From an uncultured Lachnospiraceae bacterium (GTDB lineage Bacteria; Bacillota; Clostridia; Lachnospirales; Lachnospiraceae), in assembly GCA_944384125.1 (NCBI GenBank), contig CALWSF010000033.1:1-32447 (forward strand): a stretch of DNA of 32,447 nt, given 5' to 3'. Positions 6,940 to 15,260 of this stretch are shown one piece after another. The translations under genes and the position numbers were made by a program. Within the stretch, counting starts at the first letter, position 1; every line of letters begins with the position of its first letter. Under the pieces are notes generated by a model. It did not search any database and had not been told where the DNA came from. It saw only the letters and a program-made list of their open reading frames with translations.

Positions 6940-9726
6940 ATGGACAGAGAAGGAATATCCGGAATTTCAAAGGAATTGGATGAAGTTCTGGAACATATGG
7001 AAGCAGGAGGAGCGGCCCGGGAGAGTGCTGCTGCAGGAGAGCACGGAGAATGTGCTGAAGAAGCAGCCGGAAAAAATGAGAAAAGACGGTTTCGCGCCTG
7101 GAGGGAACCGCAGCAGGAAGACAGCAGAGACATGCTTGATGATGATTTTGATGAAATGCCGGACGGGGAGTGTGTTTCTTGCGTCAGGCAGGAAGGCTAC
7201 AGGGGCAGATATTCTGTTTCCGGCCTGATACGTCCTTCTGACGGGATTCTCGCTGCTTTTTTTATTCCGGTTATTATAATGGTGGTTATTTTCGCTCAGC
7301 GCGGGATTTTTCCTTTCGGGGAGGAAACCTTTCTTCGGACGGATATGTATCACCAGTATGCTCCGTTTTTTTCAGAATTTCGCCATAAGCTTACCAGCGG
7401 CGGAAGCCTTCTTTACAGCTGGGATATCGGGATGGGAGTCAACTTTGCGGCTCTCTATGCATATTATCTGGCAAGTCCTTTAAACTGGCTTGTGGTTTTG
7501 TGTCCCGGGGCATACGTGATTGAATTCATGACTTACATGATCGTGTTTAAAACGGGGCTTGCAGGGGCAGGTTTTGCGTATTATCTGAAGAGGCATAATC
7601 ACACCGAGAATTTTGGTGTCTGCTTTTTTGGCGTGTTTTACGCTCTCTCCGGATATATGGCAGCCTACAGCTGGAATATCATGTGGCTGGACTGCATTCT
7701 TCTGTTCCCGTTTATAATGCTGGGGCTGGAGCGGCTTGTGAAAGAAAAGAAAGGAATGCTTTACAGTATTGCTCTGGGGCTTTCCATTCTTTCAAATTAC
7801 TATATTTCCATCATGATATGCCTGTTTATGGTTATATATTATTTTTGCCTTCAGGTGTTTGAGGGACAGAAGTATGTGCTGGAGAGAGTTCTGGATTTTC
7901 TGCGGTTTGCAGGATATTCTCTTCTGGCCGGGGCGCTTGCGGCAATCGTGCTGCTTCCCGAGATTGCAGCTCTTCAGAGCACTGCTTCAGGAGAATTTTC
8001 AATTCCCAGTACGGTGGAAATGTATTTCCCTATTTTTGATATGCTGGCCCGTCACATCGGAAATGTGCAGACAGAGATTGGACTGGATCACTGGCCCAAT
8101 ATTTACTGCGGAGTGGCAGTTTATCTATTCTTTATTCTGTATCTGGGATGCAAAAGAATACCTCTGCATGAAAAGGCGGTTTACTGCGGACTTCTGCTTT
8201 TCTTTTTTGCCAGTTTCTCCATTAATATACTGAATTATGTCTGGCATGGTCTGCATTATCCAAACAGCCTGCCGTGCAGGCAGTCCTTTATCTATATTTT
8301 CCTGATGCTGTCCATGTGCTTCAGAGCCTTCATGTATCTGGATGTTACACCCAGGAAGCATATTGCCATTGCATTCTGGACATCTGTATGCTTTATTCTT
8401 CTGGCTCAGAAGCTCATTACGGATGAGGCGTATCATTTTGTGGTGTTCTATGCAGCCATTGTTTTTCTGGCGGCCTATGCCGGTATCATGTATTTATATA
8501 AGGATCCGCGGCGCCGGATAAGTGCTGCTGTTCTTGCCATGGCAGTGGTGGCGGTTGAGGCAGCCGTGAATACGACTGTTACAAGTGTGACGACTACCAG
8601 CCGGACATCCTATGTTGAGGATAATGATGAGGTAAGAGAACTGACAAGGGATCTCCGGGACAGTGCAGAGTTCTGCCGTGTGGACAAAACGGACGCCCGG
8701 ACAAAAAACGACGGTGCATGGATGAATTTCCCGTCAGCTTCACTTTTCTCCTCTGTCGCCAGTGCGGATGTGACAGAGCTTTACAGAAAACTGGGGTGTG
8801 AGGCTTCGACAAATGCTTACAGCATAGTGGGAAGTACACCTCTTGTCGACTCCCTTTTTTCGATCCGATATGCACTTTACAAGGGCAAGCAGGAGAATCC
8901 CAGACTGTCTCTTTACAGCTTTTCCGGTGAAACATATCTGTACGAAAATCCGTGGACGCTGCCGTTAGGCTTTATAATGCCGGATATAGTGGAAACAGGA
9001 TGGAAGCTGGATCTTCAGACTCCTGTGGATGTTCAGAATGATTTGTCTTCTGTTCTGGATGTGCCGGAGTGCTTTGAACTTGTGCCGGGGGATCACGACG
9101 GCGGAATCTTCTCTTTCACGGCACCTGAAGACGGGGAGTATTATGTGTGCATTATGAACAGCCGGATTGAGTCAGTTACTCTCTCTGCGGGAGAGTGGAC
9201 GGATACGGTGGATAATGTGAACAGGGGCTTTCTTATTGAAACAGGGTATCTGAAGGCAGGAGAAATGGTTACTCTGGAAAATCAGGATGGTTCCGAGTCA
9301 TTAAATGCAAGAGCATACCTGTTCCGGCAGGAGGGGCTGCAGGCAATCTATGAGCGGCTTAACAGGAATCCACTGACTCTCACAGTCTGGGAGGATGATT
9401 ACCTGAGAGGAGAGATTGACGCAGGAGAGGGCGGAACCCTGTTTCTCTCCATTCCCTATGATGAAGGCTGGAGTGTCCTTGTGGATGGGAAGCCGGCTAT
9501 TACAAGAAAGATATGGGGCGCCTTTACGGGACTGGAGCTTTCAGCGGGGACTCATACGGTTGAGCTCAGCTATATGCCTGCCGGATTTAAGAAGGGCTGT
9601 GTGATAAGTGCGGCGGCGCTGGCTGTTCTGTGCGTTATTGCAGGAGCCGGGAAAGTGCGTGCCCGTCGGAGGAGAGAACGCTTCGCAGAAGGAAAAGATG
9701 AGAAGAAAAGCGGGACAAAGACATGA
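6940..9726 (+). CDS. YfhO-family membrane glycosyltransferase (GT-C type)
   Basis: Large membrane protein of 928 residues. In Bacillus and Listeria, YfhO-type proteins transfer a lipid-linked sugar to lipoteichoic or other surface polymers outside the membrane. Residues 1-102 are a charged, Glu-rich cytoplasmic extension, longer than usual. The first membrane span is near 103-119. Next comes FLRTDMYHQYAPFF, where D135 is the likely catalytic acid. About a dozen more spans run to near residue 560, followed by an extracellular beta-rich region with ENPWTLPLGFIMPD, typical of the family. A final span near the C-terminus is followed by a basic tail. The ATG at 6940 has GGAGG only 4 bases ahead; GTG at 6925 is an alternative. 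It pairs with the GtrA gene upstream. Confidence 0.88.
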   Translation: MDREGISGISKELDEVLEHMEAGGAARESAAAGEHGECAEEAAGKNEKRRFRAWREPQQEDSRDMLDDDFDEMPDGECVSCVRQEGYRGRYSVSGLIRPSDGILAAFFIPVIIMVVIFAQRGIFPFGEETFLRTDMYHQYAPFFSEFRHKLTSGGSLLYSWDIGMGVNFAALYAYYLASPLNWLVVLCPGAYVIEFMTYMIVFKTGLAGAGFAYYLKRHNHTENFGVCFFGVFYALSGYMAAYSWNIMWLDCILLFPFIMLGLERLVKEKKGMLYSIALGLSILSNYYISIMICLFMVIYYFCLQVFEGQKYVLERVLDFLRFAGYSLLAGALAAIVLLPEIAALQSTASGEFSIPSTVEMYFPIFDMLARHIGNVQTEIGLDHWPNIYCGVAVYLFFILYLGCKRIPLHEKAVYCGLLLFFFASFSINILNYVWHGLHYPNSLPCRQSFIYIFLMLSMCFRAFMYLDVTPRKHIAIAFWTSVCFILLAQKLITDEAYHFVVFYAAIVFLAAYAGIMYLYKDPRRRISAAVLAMAVVAVEAAVNTTVTSVTTTSRTSYVEDNDEVRELTRDLRDSAEFCRVDKTDARTKNDGAWMNFPSASLFSSVASADVTELYRKLGCEASTNAYSIVGSTPLVDSLFSIRYALYKGKQENPRLSLYSFSGETYLYENPWTLPLGFIMPDIVETGWKLDLQTPVDVQNDLSSVLDVPECFELVPGDHDGGIFSFTAPEDGEYYVCIMNSRIESVTLSAGEWTDTVDNVNRGFLIETGYLKAGEMVTLENQDGSESLNARAYLFRQEGLQAIYERLNRNPLTLTVWEDDYLRGEIDAGEGGTLFLSIPYDEGWSVLVDGKPAITRKIWGAFTGLELSAGTHTVELSYMPAGFKKGCVISAAALAVLCVIAGAGKVRARRRRERFAEGKDEKKSGTKT

Positions 9727-9735
9727 AAAACAGCA

Positions 9736-9755
9736 TCAGAATGCGTATATTCTGA
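9736..9755. repeat. 7-bp inverted repeat between yfhO-like gene and apt
   Basis: TCAGAAT (9736-9742) and ATTCTGA (9749-9755) are perfect reverse complements, 6 bp apart. No T-run follows, so it is not a typical terminator. It could be an operator or chance. Its core ATTCTG is shared with the repeats at the MATE promoter. Confidence 0.3.
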
Positions 9756-9799
9756 AAAACATATATTAAGATTAAATCAAAAGAAAAGAGGAGATTAAA

Positions 9800-10324
9800 A
9801 TGAAAAAGCTGGAAGAGTATGTAAGAAGTATCCCTGATTTCCCGGAGCCGGGTATAATTTTCCGGGATATAACAACCATTCTTCAGGATCCGGACGGACT
9901 CAAACTGGCTATTGACGGGCTGGCGGATGCAATCCGGAATACGGAATGTGATGTGATAGTCGGACCGGAGTCCAGAGGATTTATTTTTGGTGTGCCGGTA
10001 GCATATGCACTTCACAAGGGATTTGTGCCTGTGCGCAAAAAAGGAAAGCTTCCCTGCAAGACAGTGTCAATGGAGTATGATCTGGAATACGGCAGCGCGG
10101 AGATTGAGATGCATGAAGACTCCATAAAACCGGGACAGAAGGTTGTTATTGTTGATGATCTGATTGCAACGGGGGGAACGACAGAGGCGATTATCAAGCT
10201 GGTTGAGAAACTGGGTGGAGAAGTTGTCAGAATATGTTTTGTGATGGAACTGGCAGGCCTTAACGGACGTAAGAAACTGGAAGGGTATCCGATCACTTCT
10301 CTGATCACGTATGAGGGAAAATAA
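9800..10324 (+). CDS. apt: Adenine phosphoribosyltransferase
   Basis: Converts adenine and PRPP to AMP and pyrophosphate in purine salvage (cytoplasm). It has 174 residues, the normal size. The N-terminus IPDFPEPGIIFRDITT (11-26) is the APT signature, and VVIVDDLIATGGTT (115-128) is the PRPP-binding loop. VGPESRGFIFG (54-64) is also conserved. GAGGAG stands before the ATG. Apt lying next to a rel gene is common in Firmicutes and ties salvage to (p)ppGpp control of purine pools. A terminator and a new promoter separate it from rel here. Confidence 0.96.
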   Translation: MKKLEEYVRSIPDFPEPGIIFRDITTILQDPDGLKLAIDGLADAIRNTECDVIVGPESRGFIFGVPVAYALHKGFVPVRKKGKLPCKTVSMEYDLEYGSAEIEMHEDSIKPGQKVVIVDDLIATGGTTEAIIKLVEKLGGEVVRICFVMELAGLNGRKKLEGYPITSLITYEGK

Positions 10325-10455
10325 ACTGTGAGAGGCAGAGTTTCCCCCGTACTCCCGGCAGACCATAAAAATGGTAACAGTAAGAACATGCAAAATGATT
10401 AAAACAGAAAACGGGGGGAATAATCTTCTGTGATCCCGGATGGGGAGAAATGCTG

Positions 10456-10506
10456 AAAAATGCTTGTTTATCAAGGGTTTCGCCCCGAAAGTGATTGCAT
10501 TTTTTG
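10456..10506 (+). terminator. Probable terminator between apt and rel
   Basis: AAAAATGC (10456-10463) pairs with GCATTTTT (10497-10504), with inner ATCA/TGAT and GGG/CCC pairs, then a T-run. It overlaps the -35 of the rel promoter. The outer stem is AT-rich, so strength is uncertain. Confidence 0.45.
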
Positions 10507-10523
10507 ACAAAAATACGTATAAT
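10495..10523 (+). promoter_or_regulatory. Promoter of the rel operon
   Basis: TTGCAT (10495-10500), a 17-bp spacer, TATAAT (10518-10523). Transcription would begin near 10530, leaving a leader of about 180 nt before the rel ATG at 10710. That leader is AT-rich and then holds a small hairpin TTTGCG/CGCAAA (10605-10621). I recognise no known riboswitch in it. Confidence 0.6.
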
Positions 10524-10709
10524 AGAATTTATTCCTTACAGTAGATTCTGTATCTGAGGTATTAAATTTTAAGAATTTTTGATTGAATTTTAATCATTTT
10601 CTGATTTGCGGCTTGCGCAAAGGCCGGGGATAAGGCCGTGATTATATATGCTGCAGACAGAAGAATAACCGTAGCGCATGATTGGTCGGCGGATAATCAG
10701 GAGGCATGT

Positions 10710-12995
10710 ATGGGAAATCTGGATACAATTAAAAAGCTGGATCAGGAGATAGAGGCCCCGGCGGATTTTACAAGCCCGGATATTCTTTATCAGGAGCTGA
10801 TTGCGGCAATTCGCAAATACCACCCATCTGATGATATCAGCATGGTGGAGAAAGCTTACCAGATTGCCAATGATGCCCATAAGGATCAGAAGAGGCGCTC
10901 CGGAGAGCCGTATATTATCCATCCGCTCTGTGTTGCAATTATTCTGGCGGATCTGGAGCTGGATAAGGAGACAATTGTAGCGGGTATTCTCCATGATGTG
11001 GTTGAAGATACGGTTATGACGGAGGAGGAACTGACAGCTATTTTCGGCGAAGAGGTTGCTCTTCTTGTGGATGGTGTTACCAAGCTGACCCAGATTTCCT
11101 GGTCGATGGACAAAGTTGAGATACAGGCTGAGAATCTGCGCAAGATGTTTCTTGCCATGGCAAAGGATATCCGTGTCATTCTGATTAAACTGGCAGACCG
11201 TCTTCATAATATGCGCACGCTTCAGTATATGAAGCCTGAAAAACAGAAGGAAAAGGCCAGAGAGACGATGGATATCTATGCGCCCATCGCGGATCGTCTG
11301 GGTATTTCAAAAATTAAGACGGAGTTGGATGATCTCTCGCTCAAATATCTGGAGCCGGAAGTTTATTATGATCTGGCGGAGAAGATTGCTCTTCGCAAGG
11401 ATGCCAGGGAGACATTTGTCCAGGGGATCGTGGATGAAGTCAAAAAACATATGGAGGACGCCGGTATCGAGTCCAAGGTGGACGGCCGGGTAAAGCATTT
11501 TTTCAGTATTTACAAAAAAATGGTAAACCAGGATAAGACGCTGGATCAGATTTATGATCTCTTTGCTGTGCGGATTATTGTGGAGACAGTCAAGGACTGT
11601 TATGCGGCTCTGGGAGTTATCCATGAGATGTATAAGCCGATTCCGGGACGTTTTAAGGATTATATAGCCATGCCGAAGCCCAATATGTACCAGTCCCTAC
11701 ATACGACGCTTATTGGCAGCAGCGGACAGCCCTTTGAGATTCAGATCAGGACGTACGAGATGCACCGGACAGCAGAGTATGGTATTGCCGCCCACTGGAA
11801 ATACAAGGAGAGCGGCAGCAGCAAGGCGGCAACGGACAGTGCGGAAGCAAAGCTTTCCTGGTTGCGTCAGATTCTGGAATGGCAGAGGGATATGTCCGAC
11901 AATAAGGAGTTTTTAAGCCTTTTAAAGAGCGATCTGGATCTGTTTACTGACAGCGTCTACTGCTTTACTCCTACCGGAGATGTGAAAAACCTTCCCAGCG
12001 GTTCCACGCCCATTGACTTTGCCTACTCTATCCACAGTGCAGTGGGAAACAAGATGGTGGGTGCCAGGGTAAACGGGAAGCTTGTCAATATTGACTATGT
12101 AATTCAGAACGGGGATCGGATTGAGATTATCACATCCCAGAATTCCAAGGGACCGAGCCGGGACTGGCTTAAGCTGGTCAAGAGTACACAGGCCAAGAAT
12201 AAAATTAACCAGTGGTTCAAGACGGAGCTCAAGGAGGACAATATTCTCCGCGGGCGCGATATGATTGATAAATACTGCCGGAGCAAGGGAATCAATTTCT
12301 CCGACATCAACAAGCCGGAGTTTATGGAAAAGGTCATGAAGCGGTATGCTTACAAGGACTGGGATTCCGTGCTTGCCTCCATTGGCCACGGCGGCCTCAA
12401 GGAGGGCCAGGTTATCAATAAGATGCTGGAGGAACGCAGCAAGAAGCTGAAGAAAGAAGAGACAGATGCCACAATCCTTGACAACATGGCCAGCGAAGGA
12501 AACCGTGTGCCGGTTATCGCGGCAGGAAAGTCCCAGAGCGGTATTGTGGTAAAGGGAATTCATGATCTTGCAGTTCGTTTTTCCAAATGCTGCAGCCCGG
12601 TTCCGGGCGATGAGATTGTGGGGTTTGTTACCCGGGGAAGGGGTATTTCAATCCATCGGACAGACTGCATCAACGTGATTAACCTGCCGGAGGAGGAGCG
12701 TGTCAGGCTGATTGATGCCGAATGGCAGCAGCCGGAAGTACTGACCGGAAAAGAAAAATATTCGACTGAAATAAAAATTTACGCAAACAACCGTATCGGC
12801 ATGTTTGTGGATATTTCCAAGGTGTTTACAGAGCGCCAGATAGATATTACTTCCATGAATGTAAGAACCAGCAAACAGGGAAAGGCCACGATTATGATGA
12901 CCTTTGACATTCACGGTATAGAAGAACTGAATAAGCTGTCCGATAAGCTGAAGCAGATAGAGGGCGTGCTGGATATAGAGAGAACTGCCGGATAA
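10710..12995 (+). CDS. rel: Bifunctional (p)ppGpp synthetase/hydrolase Rel
   Basis: Makes (p)ppGpp from ATP and GTP/GDP in amino-acid starvation and degrades it otherwise; binds ribosomes. The 761-residue protein shows all domains. The hydrolase HD domain has an intact HDVVED at 95-100, so hydrolysis should be active. The synthetase domain has GRFKDYIAMPKP with the RxKD motif at 314-317 and YQSLH at 327-331. A TGS domain lies at about 412-475, a Cys-containing RIS/zinc-finger region with FSKCCSPVPG near 624-633, and a C-terminal ACT domain at about 685-759. The ATG at 10710 follows CAGGAGG; the frame extends upstream to 10638 without a good site. It heads the operon rel-MBL-hemZ-hisS-aspS. 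Confidence 0.96.
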   Translation: MGNLDTIKKLDQEIEAPADFTSPDILYQELIAAIRKYHPSDDISMVEKAYQIANDAHKDQKRRSGEPYIIHPLCVAIILADLELDKETIVAGILHDVVEDTVMTEEELTAIFGEEVALLVDGVTKLTQISWSMDKVEIQAENLRKMFLAMAKDIRVILIKLADRLHNMRTLQYMKPEKQKEKARETMDIYAPIADRLGISKIKTELDDLSLKYLEPEVYYDLAEKIALRKDARETFVQGIVDEVKKHMEDAGIESKVDGRVKHFFSIYKKMVNQDKTLDQIYDLFAVRIIVETVKDCYAALGVIHEMYKPIPGRFKDYIAMPKPNMYQSLHTTLIGSSGQPFEIQIRTYEMHRTAEYGIAAHWKYKESGSSKAATDSAEAKLSWLRQILEWQRDMSDNKEFLSLLKSDLDLFTDSVYCFTPTGDVKNLPSGSTPIDFAYSIHSAVGNKMVGARVNGKLVNIDYVIQNGDRIEIITSQNSKGPSRDWLKLVKSTQAKNKINQWFKTELKEDNILRGRDMIDKYCRSKGINFSDINKPEFMEKVMKRYAYKDWDSVLASIGHGGLKEGQVINKMLEERSKKLKKEETDATILDNMASEGNRVPVIAAGKSQSGIVVKGIHDLAVRFSKCCSPVPGDEIVGFVTRGRGISIHRTDCINVINLPEEERVRLIDAEWQQPEVLTGKEKYSTEIKIYANNRIGMFVDISKVFTERQIDITSMNVRTSKQGKATIMMTFDIHGIEELNKLSDKLKQIEGVLDIERTAG

Positions 12996-13041
12996 GCAGT
13001 TTTCTCTTTGTTCTGTAAAAAGCAGAAAACGGGAGGAAAAA

Positions 13042-13683
13042 ATGGAGATCAAGAGACTGGTTGTTGGAATGGTGGAGACAAACTGCTATATCGCCTGGAA
13101 TCCGGCATGTATGGAAGCTGTTATTGTGGATCCGGGCAGCGAGGCGCAGCGGATTGAAGAGGCTGTGAGGAAGCTTTCCGTCTCGCCGAAGGCAATTCTT
13201 CTTACCCATGGACATTTTGATCATGTTATGGCAATAGATGAGCTGAGGGAAACGTTTAAAATTCCTGTCTGTGTTTTTGAGGAGGAGGCGGATATTCTGG
13301 CGGATCCGAATCTTAATCTGTCTTCCCAGTTCCAGGGAGGTCAGAGCTGGAAGGCGGATGTGCTTTTTAAGGATGGCCAGATATTTGAATCAGCAGGATT
13401 TTCTTTCCGTGTGATACACACTCCGGGGCATACAGCGGGTTCATGCTGCTATTACGAAGAAAAGGAAAAGATCCTTTTTTCAGGGGACACGCTTTTTGAG
13501 GGCTCCTACGGAAGAATTGATTTTCCCACAGGAAGCGGCCGAAAGATGGTTCATTCTGTCGCATCAGTGCTTTTTGATCTTCCTGATGATACGGCTGTGT
13601 ATCCGGGCCACATGGGATATACTACCATTGAGGATGAAAAAAAATATAATCCCCTGGCAGGATACAGGGGGCAGCAGATATGA
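13042..13683 (+). CDS. MBL-fold metallohydrolase, glyoxalase II-like (YcbL type)
   Basis: Small cytoplasmic metallo-beta-lactamase-fold hydrolase of 213 residues. The metal motif THGHFDH (55-61) gives H56, H58, D60 and H61; H130 (HTPGHTAGS), D149 (SGDTLF) and H190 (YPGHMG) complete a two-metal site. It lacks the C-terminal substrate domain of true glyoxalase II, so it is best called YcbL-like, a thioester hydrolase of unknown physiological substrate. It starts 46 bases after rel with GGGAGG, and its TGA overlaps the hemZ ATG by 4 bases (ATGA), so the two are translationally coupled. Confidence 0.9.
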   Translation: MEIKRLVVGMVETNCYIAWNPACMEAVIVDPGSEAQRIEEAVRKLSVSPKAILLTHGHFDHVMAIDELRETFKIPVCVFEEEADILADPNLNLSSQFQGGQSWKADVLFKDGQIFESAGFSFRVIHTPGHTAGSCCYYEEKEKILFSGDTLFEGSYGRIDFPTGSGRKMVHSVASVLFDLPDDTAVYPGHMGYTTIEDEKKYNPLAGYRGQQI

Positions 13684-15194
13684 TAGCCATTTTGTTAAAT
13701 GATAATTCCTTTGAGCAGGATATCAGAGAGCTTCTGATGGCATATTATCCGGGAGAGGGTTTTTCTCACAGTGAAGAGGACAGTTCTCAGGCATTTCTGG
13801 TTGTCCGCGGGGAGCGTTCAGAGAATCCGGGAACAGAGAATGAAACAGGGACTGAACGGCCGACGGAAAATCTGTTCAGGATTACCCTTATGCCGGGCGG
13901 TGCCGGCGATGCGCGGGAAGAAGAGCTCTCAGATGCGGTTTCAGCCGATTTTTCCTGCAGAACCGAGGCAAAAAACGCTGTAAAGAGAATGCTTTACGGT
14001 CTTCTCAGGCGGCGGACGGGACGGGAACTGCCGTGGGGAACACTCACAGGTATCCGTCCCACGAAGATTGCCATGACAAAATTTTCTGAAGGCTGGAATG
14101 AGGAGCAGATACGGCGATACATGAAAGAGACGTATTATACCAGTGACGGTAAAATCGAACTCAGTCTGGATGTTGCCGGCCGGGAGAGGAGTCTTTTAAG
14201 TACCATAGATTATCAGAACGGCTACAGCCTCTATGTGGGGATTCCCTTTTGTCCGACAACGTGTCTCTACTGCTCATTTACATCTTTTCCCATCGGAAAA
14301 TGGGAAGGACGGACAGGGCTTTATCTGGAGGCTCTGTTCCGGGAAATGGAATATACGGCAAACAGGATGAAAGGCCGTCAGCTTTCCACGGTTTATTTCG
14401 GAGGCGGGACTCCCACTTCCTTAAGTCCGTCGGATCTGGATCTGCTTCTTTGCAGACTGGAGAACCTGTTCCCCCTGAATCATACACGGGAAATAACGGT
14501 AGAAGCCGGCCGTCCCGACAGCATCACAAAAGAAAAGCTTGCTGTTCTGAGAAGACACGGTATTACAAGGATCTCCATTAATCCTCAGACGATGAAGCAG
14601 GAGACGCTGGATCTCATCGGACGGCGGCATACGGTAGAGCAGGTGCGTGAGACGTACCGGATGGCGCGGGAGATGGGATTTGATAACATCAATATGGATC
14701 TGATAGTGGGTCTTCCGGAGGAGACAATTGACGATGTGCGCTGCACGATGGAGGCTGTGAGAGAGCTTATGCCTGACAGCCTGACGGTGCATTCTCTGGC
14801 AATCAAGCGGGCGGCGCGCCTCAATACGCAGAAAGAGCTTTACGGCGGACTGCATATTGTCAACACCCAGGATATGATTGATCTGACAGCCCGTTTTGCG
14901 CGGGAGATGGGACTCAGTCCCTATTATCTGTACCGGCAGAAAAATATGGCCGGAAATTTTGAAAATGTGGGATATGCCGCGCCGGGAAAAGAATGCCTCT
15001 ATAATATTCTTATTATGGAGGAGCAGCAGACTATTGTGGGCTGCGGGGCCGGCACAACGACGAAGGTTCTTTTCCCTGAACAGAACAGGATTGAGCGGGC
15101 GGAAAATGTAAAAGAAGTGGAGCAGTATATAAGCCGGACAGATGAGATGATTGGGCGCAAGGAGCGGCTTCTGTCGGCTCTCTGCGGCGAATAA
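13680..15194 (+). CDS. hemZ: HemZ-like radical SAM coproporphyrinogen dehydrogenase homologue
   Basis: Radical SAM protein of the oxygen-independent coproporphyrinogen III oxidase (HemN/HemZ) family. It has 504 residues. Residues 1-180 are the clostridial HemZ-type N-terminal extension with the conserved PWGTLTGIRPTK (118-129). The radical SAM cluster motif CPTTCLYC gives C191, C195 and C198. YFGGGTPTSLSP (239-250) is the SAM-binding glycine motif. HemN-like motifs such as ISINPQTM and GFDNINMDLIVGLPEET follow. It is coupled by a 4-base overlap to the MBL gene. In organisms without haem synthesis such proteins may act on other substrates; no other haem genes are seen here, so the reaction is inferred. 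Confidence 0.88.
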   Translation: MIAILLNDNSFEQDIRELLMAYYPGEGFSHSEEDSSQAFLVVRGERSENPGTENETGTERPTENLFRITLMPGGAGDAREEELSDAVSADFSCRTEAKNAVKRMLYGLLRRRTGRELPWGTLTGIRPTKIAMTKFSEGWNEEQIRRYMKETYYTSDGKIELSLDVAGRERSLLSTIDYQNGYSLYVGIPFCPTTCLYCSFTSFPIGKWEGRTGLYLEALFREMEYTANRMKGRQLSTVYFGGGTPTSLSPSDLDLLLCRLENLFPLNHTREITVEAGRPDSITKEKLAVLRRHGITRISINPQTMKQETLDLIGRRHTVEQVRETYRMAREMGFDNINMDLIVGLPEETIDDVRCTMEAVRELMPDSLTVHSLAIKRAARLNTQKELYGGLHIVNTQDMIDLTARFAREMGLSPYYLYRQKNMAGNFENVGYAAPGKECLYNILIMEEQQTIVGCGAGTTTKVLFPEQNRIERAENVKEVEQYISRTDEMIGRKERLLSALCGE

Positions 15195-15260
15195 TAAACA
15201 AATATCTGCAAACGCCGTAGTCCAGGATGAGGTGTCTGCAGTGCAGAAGGAGATAAAGTG

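Noticed and set aside
10504-10523. TTGACA and TATAAT as one promoter before rel
   Set aside because: They are only 8 bp apart. The -35 with correct 17-bp spacing is TTGCAT at 10495.
15195-15260. T-box leader before hisS
   Set aside because: The gap is only 66 bases and lacks the T-box GGGTGG-ACCGCG core and a terminator.
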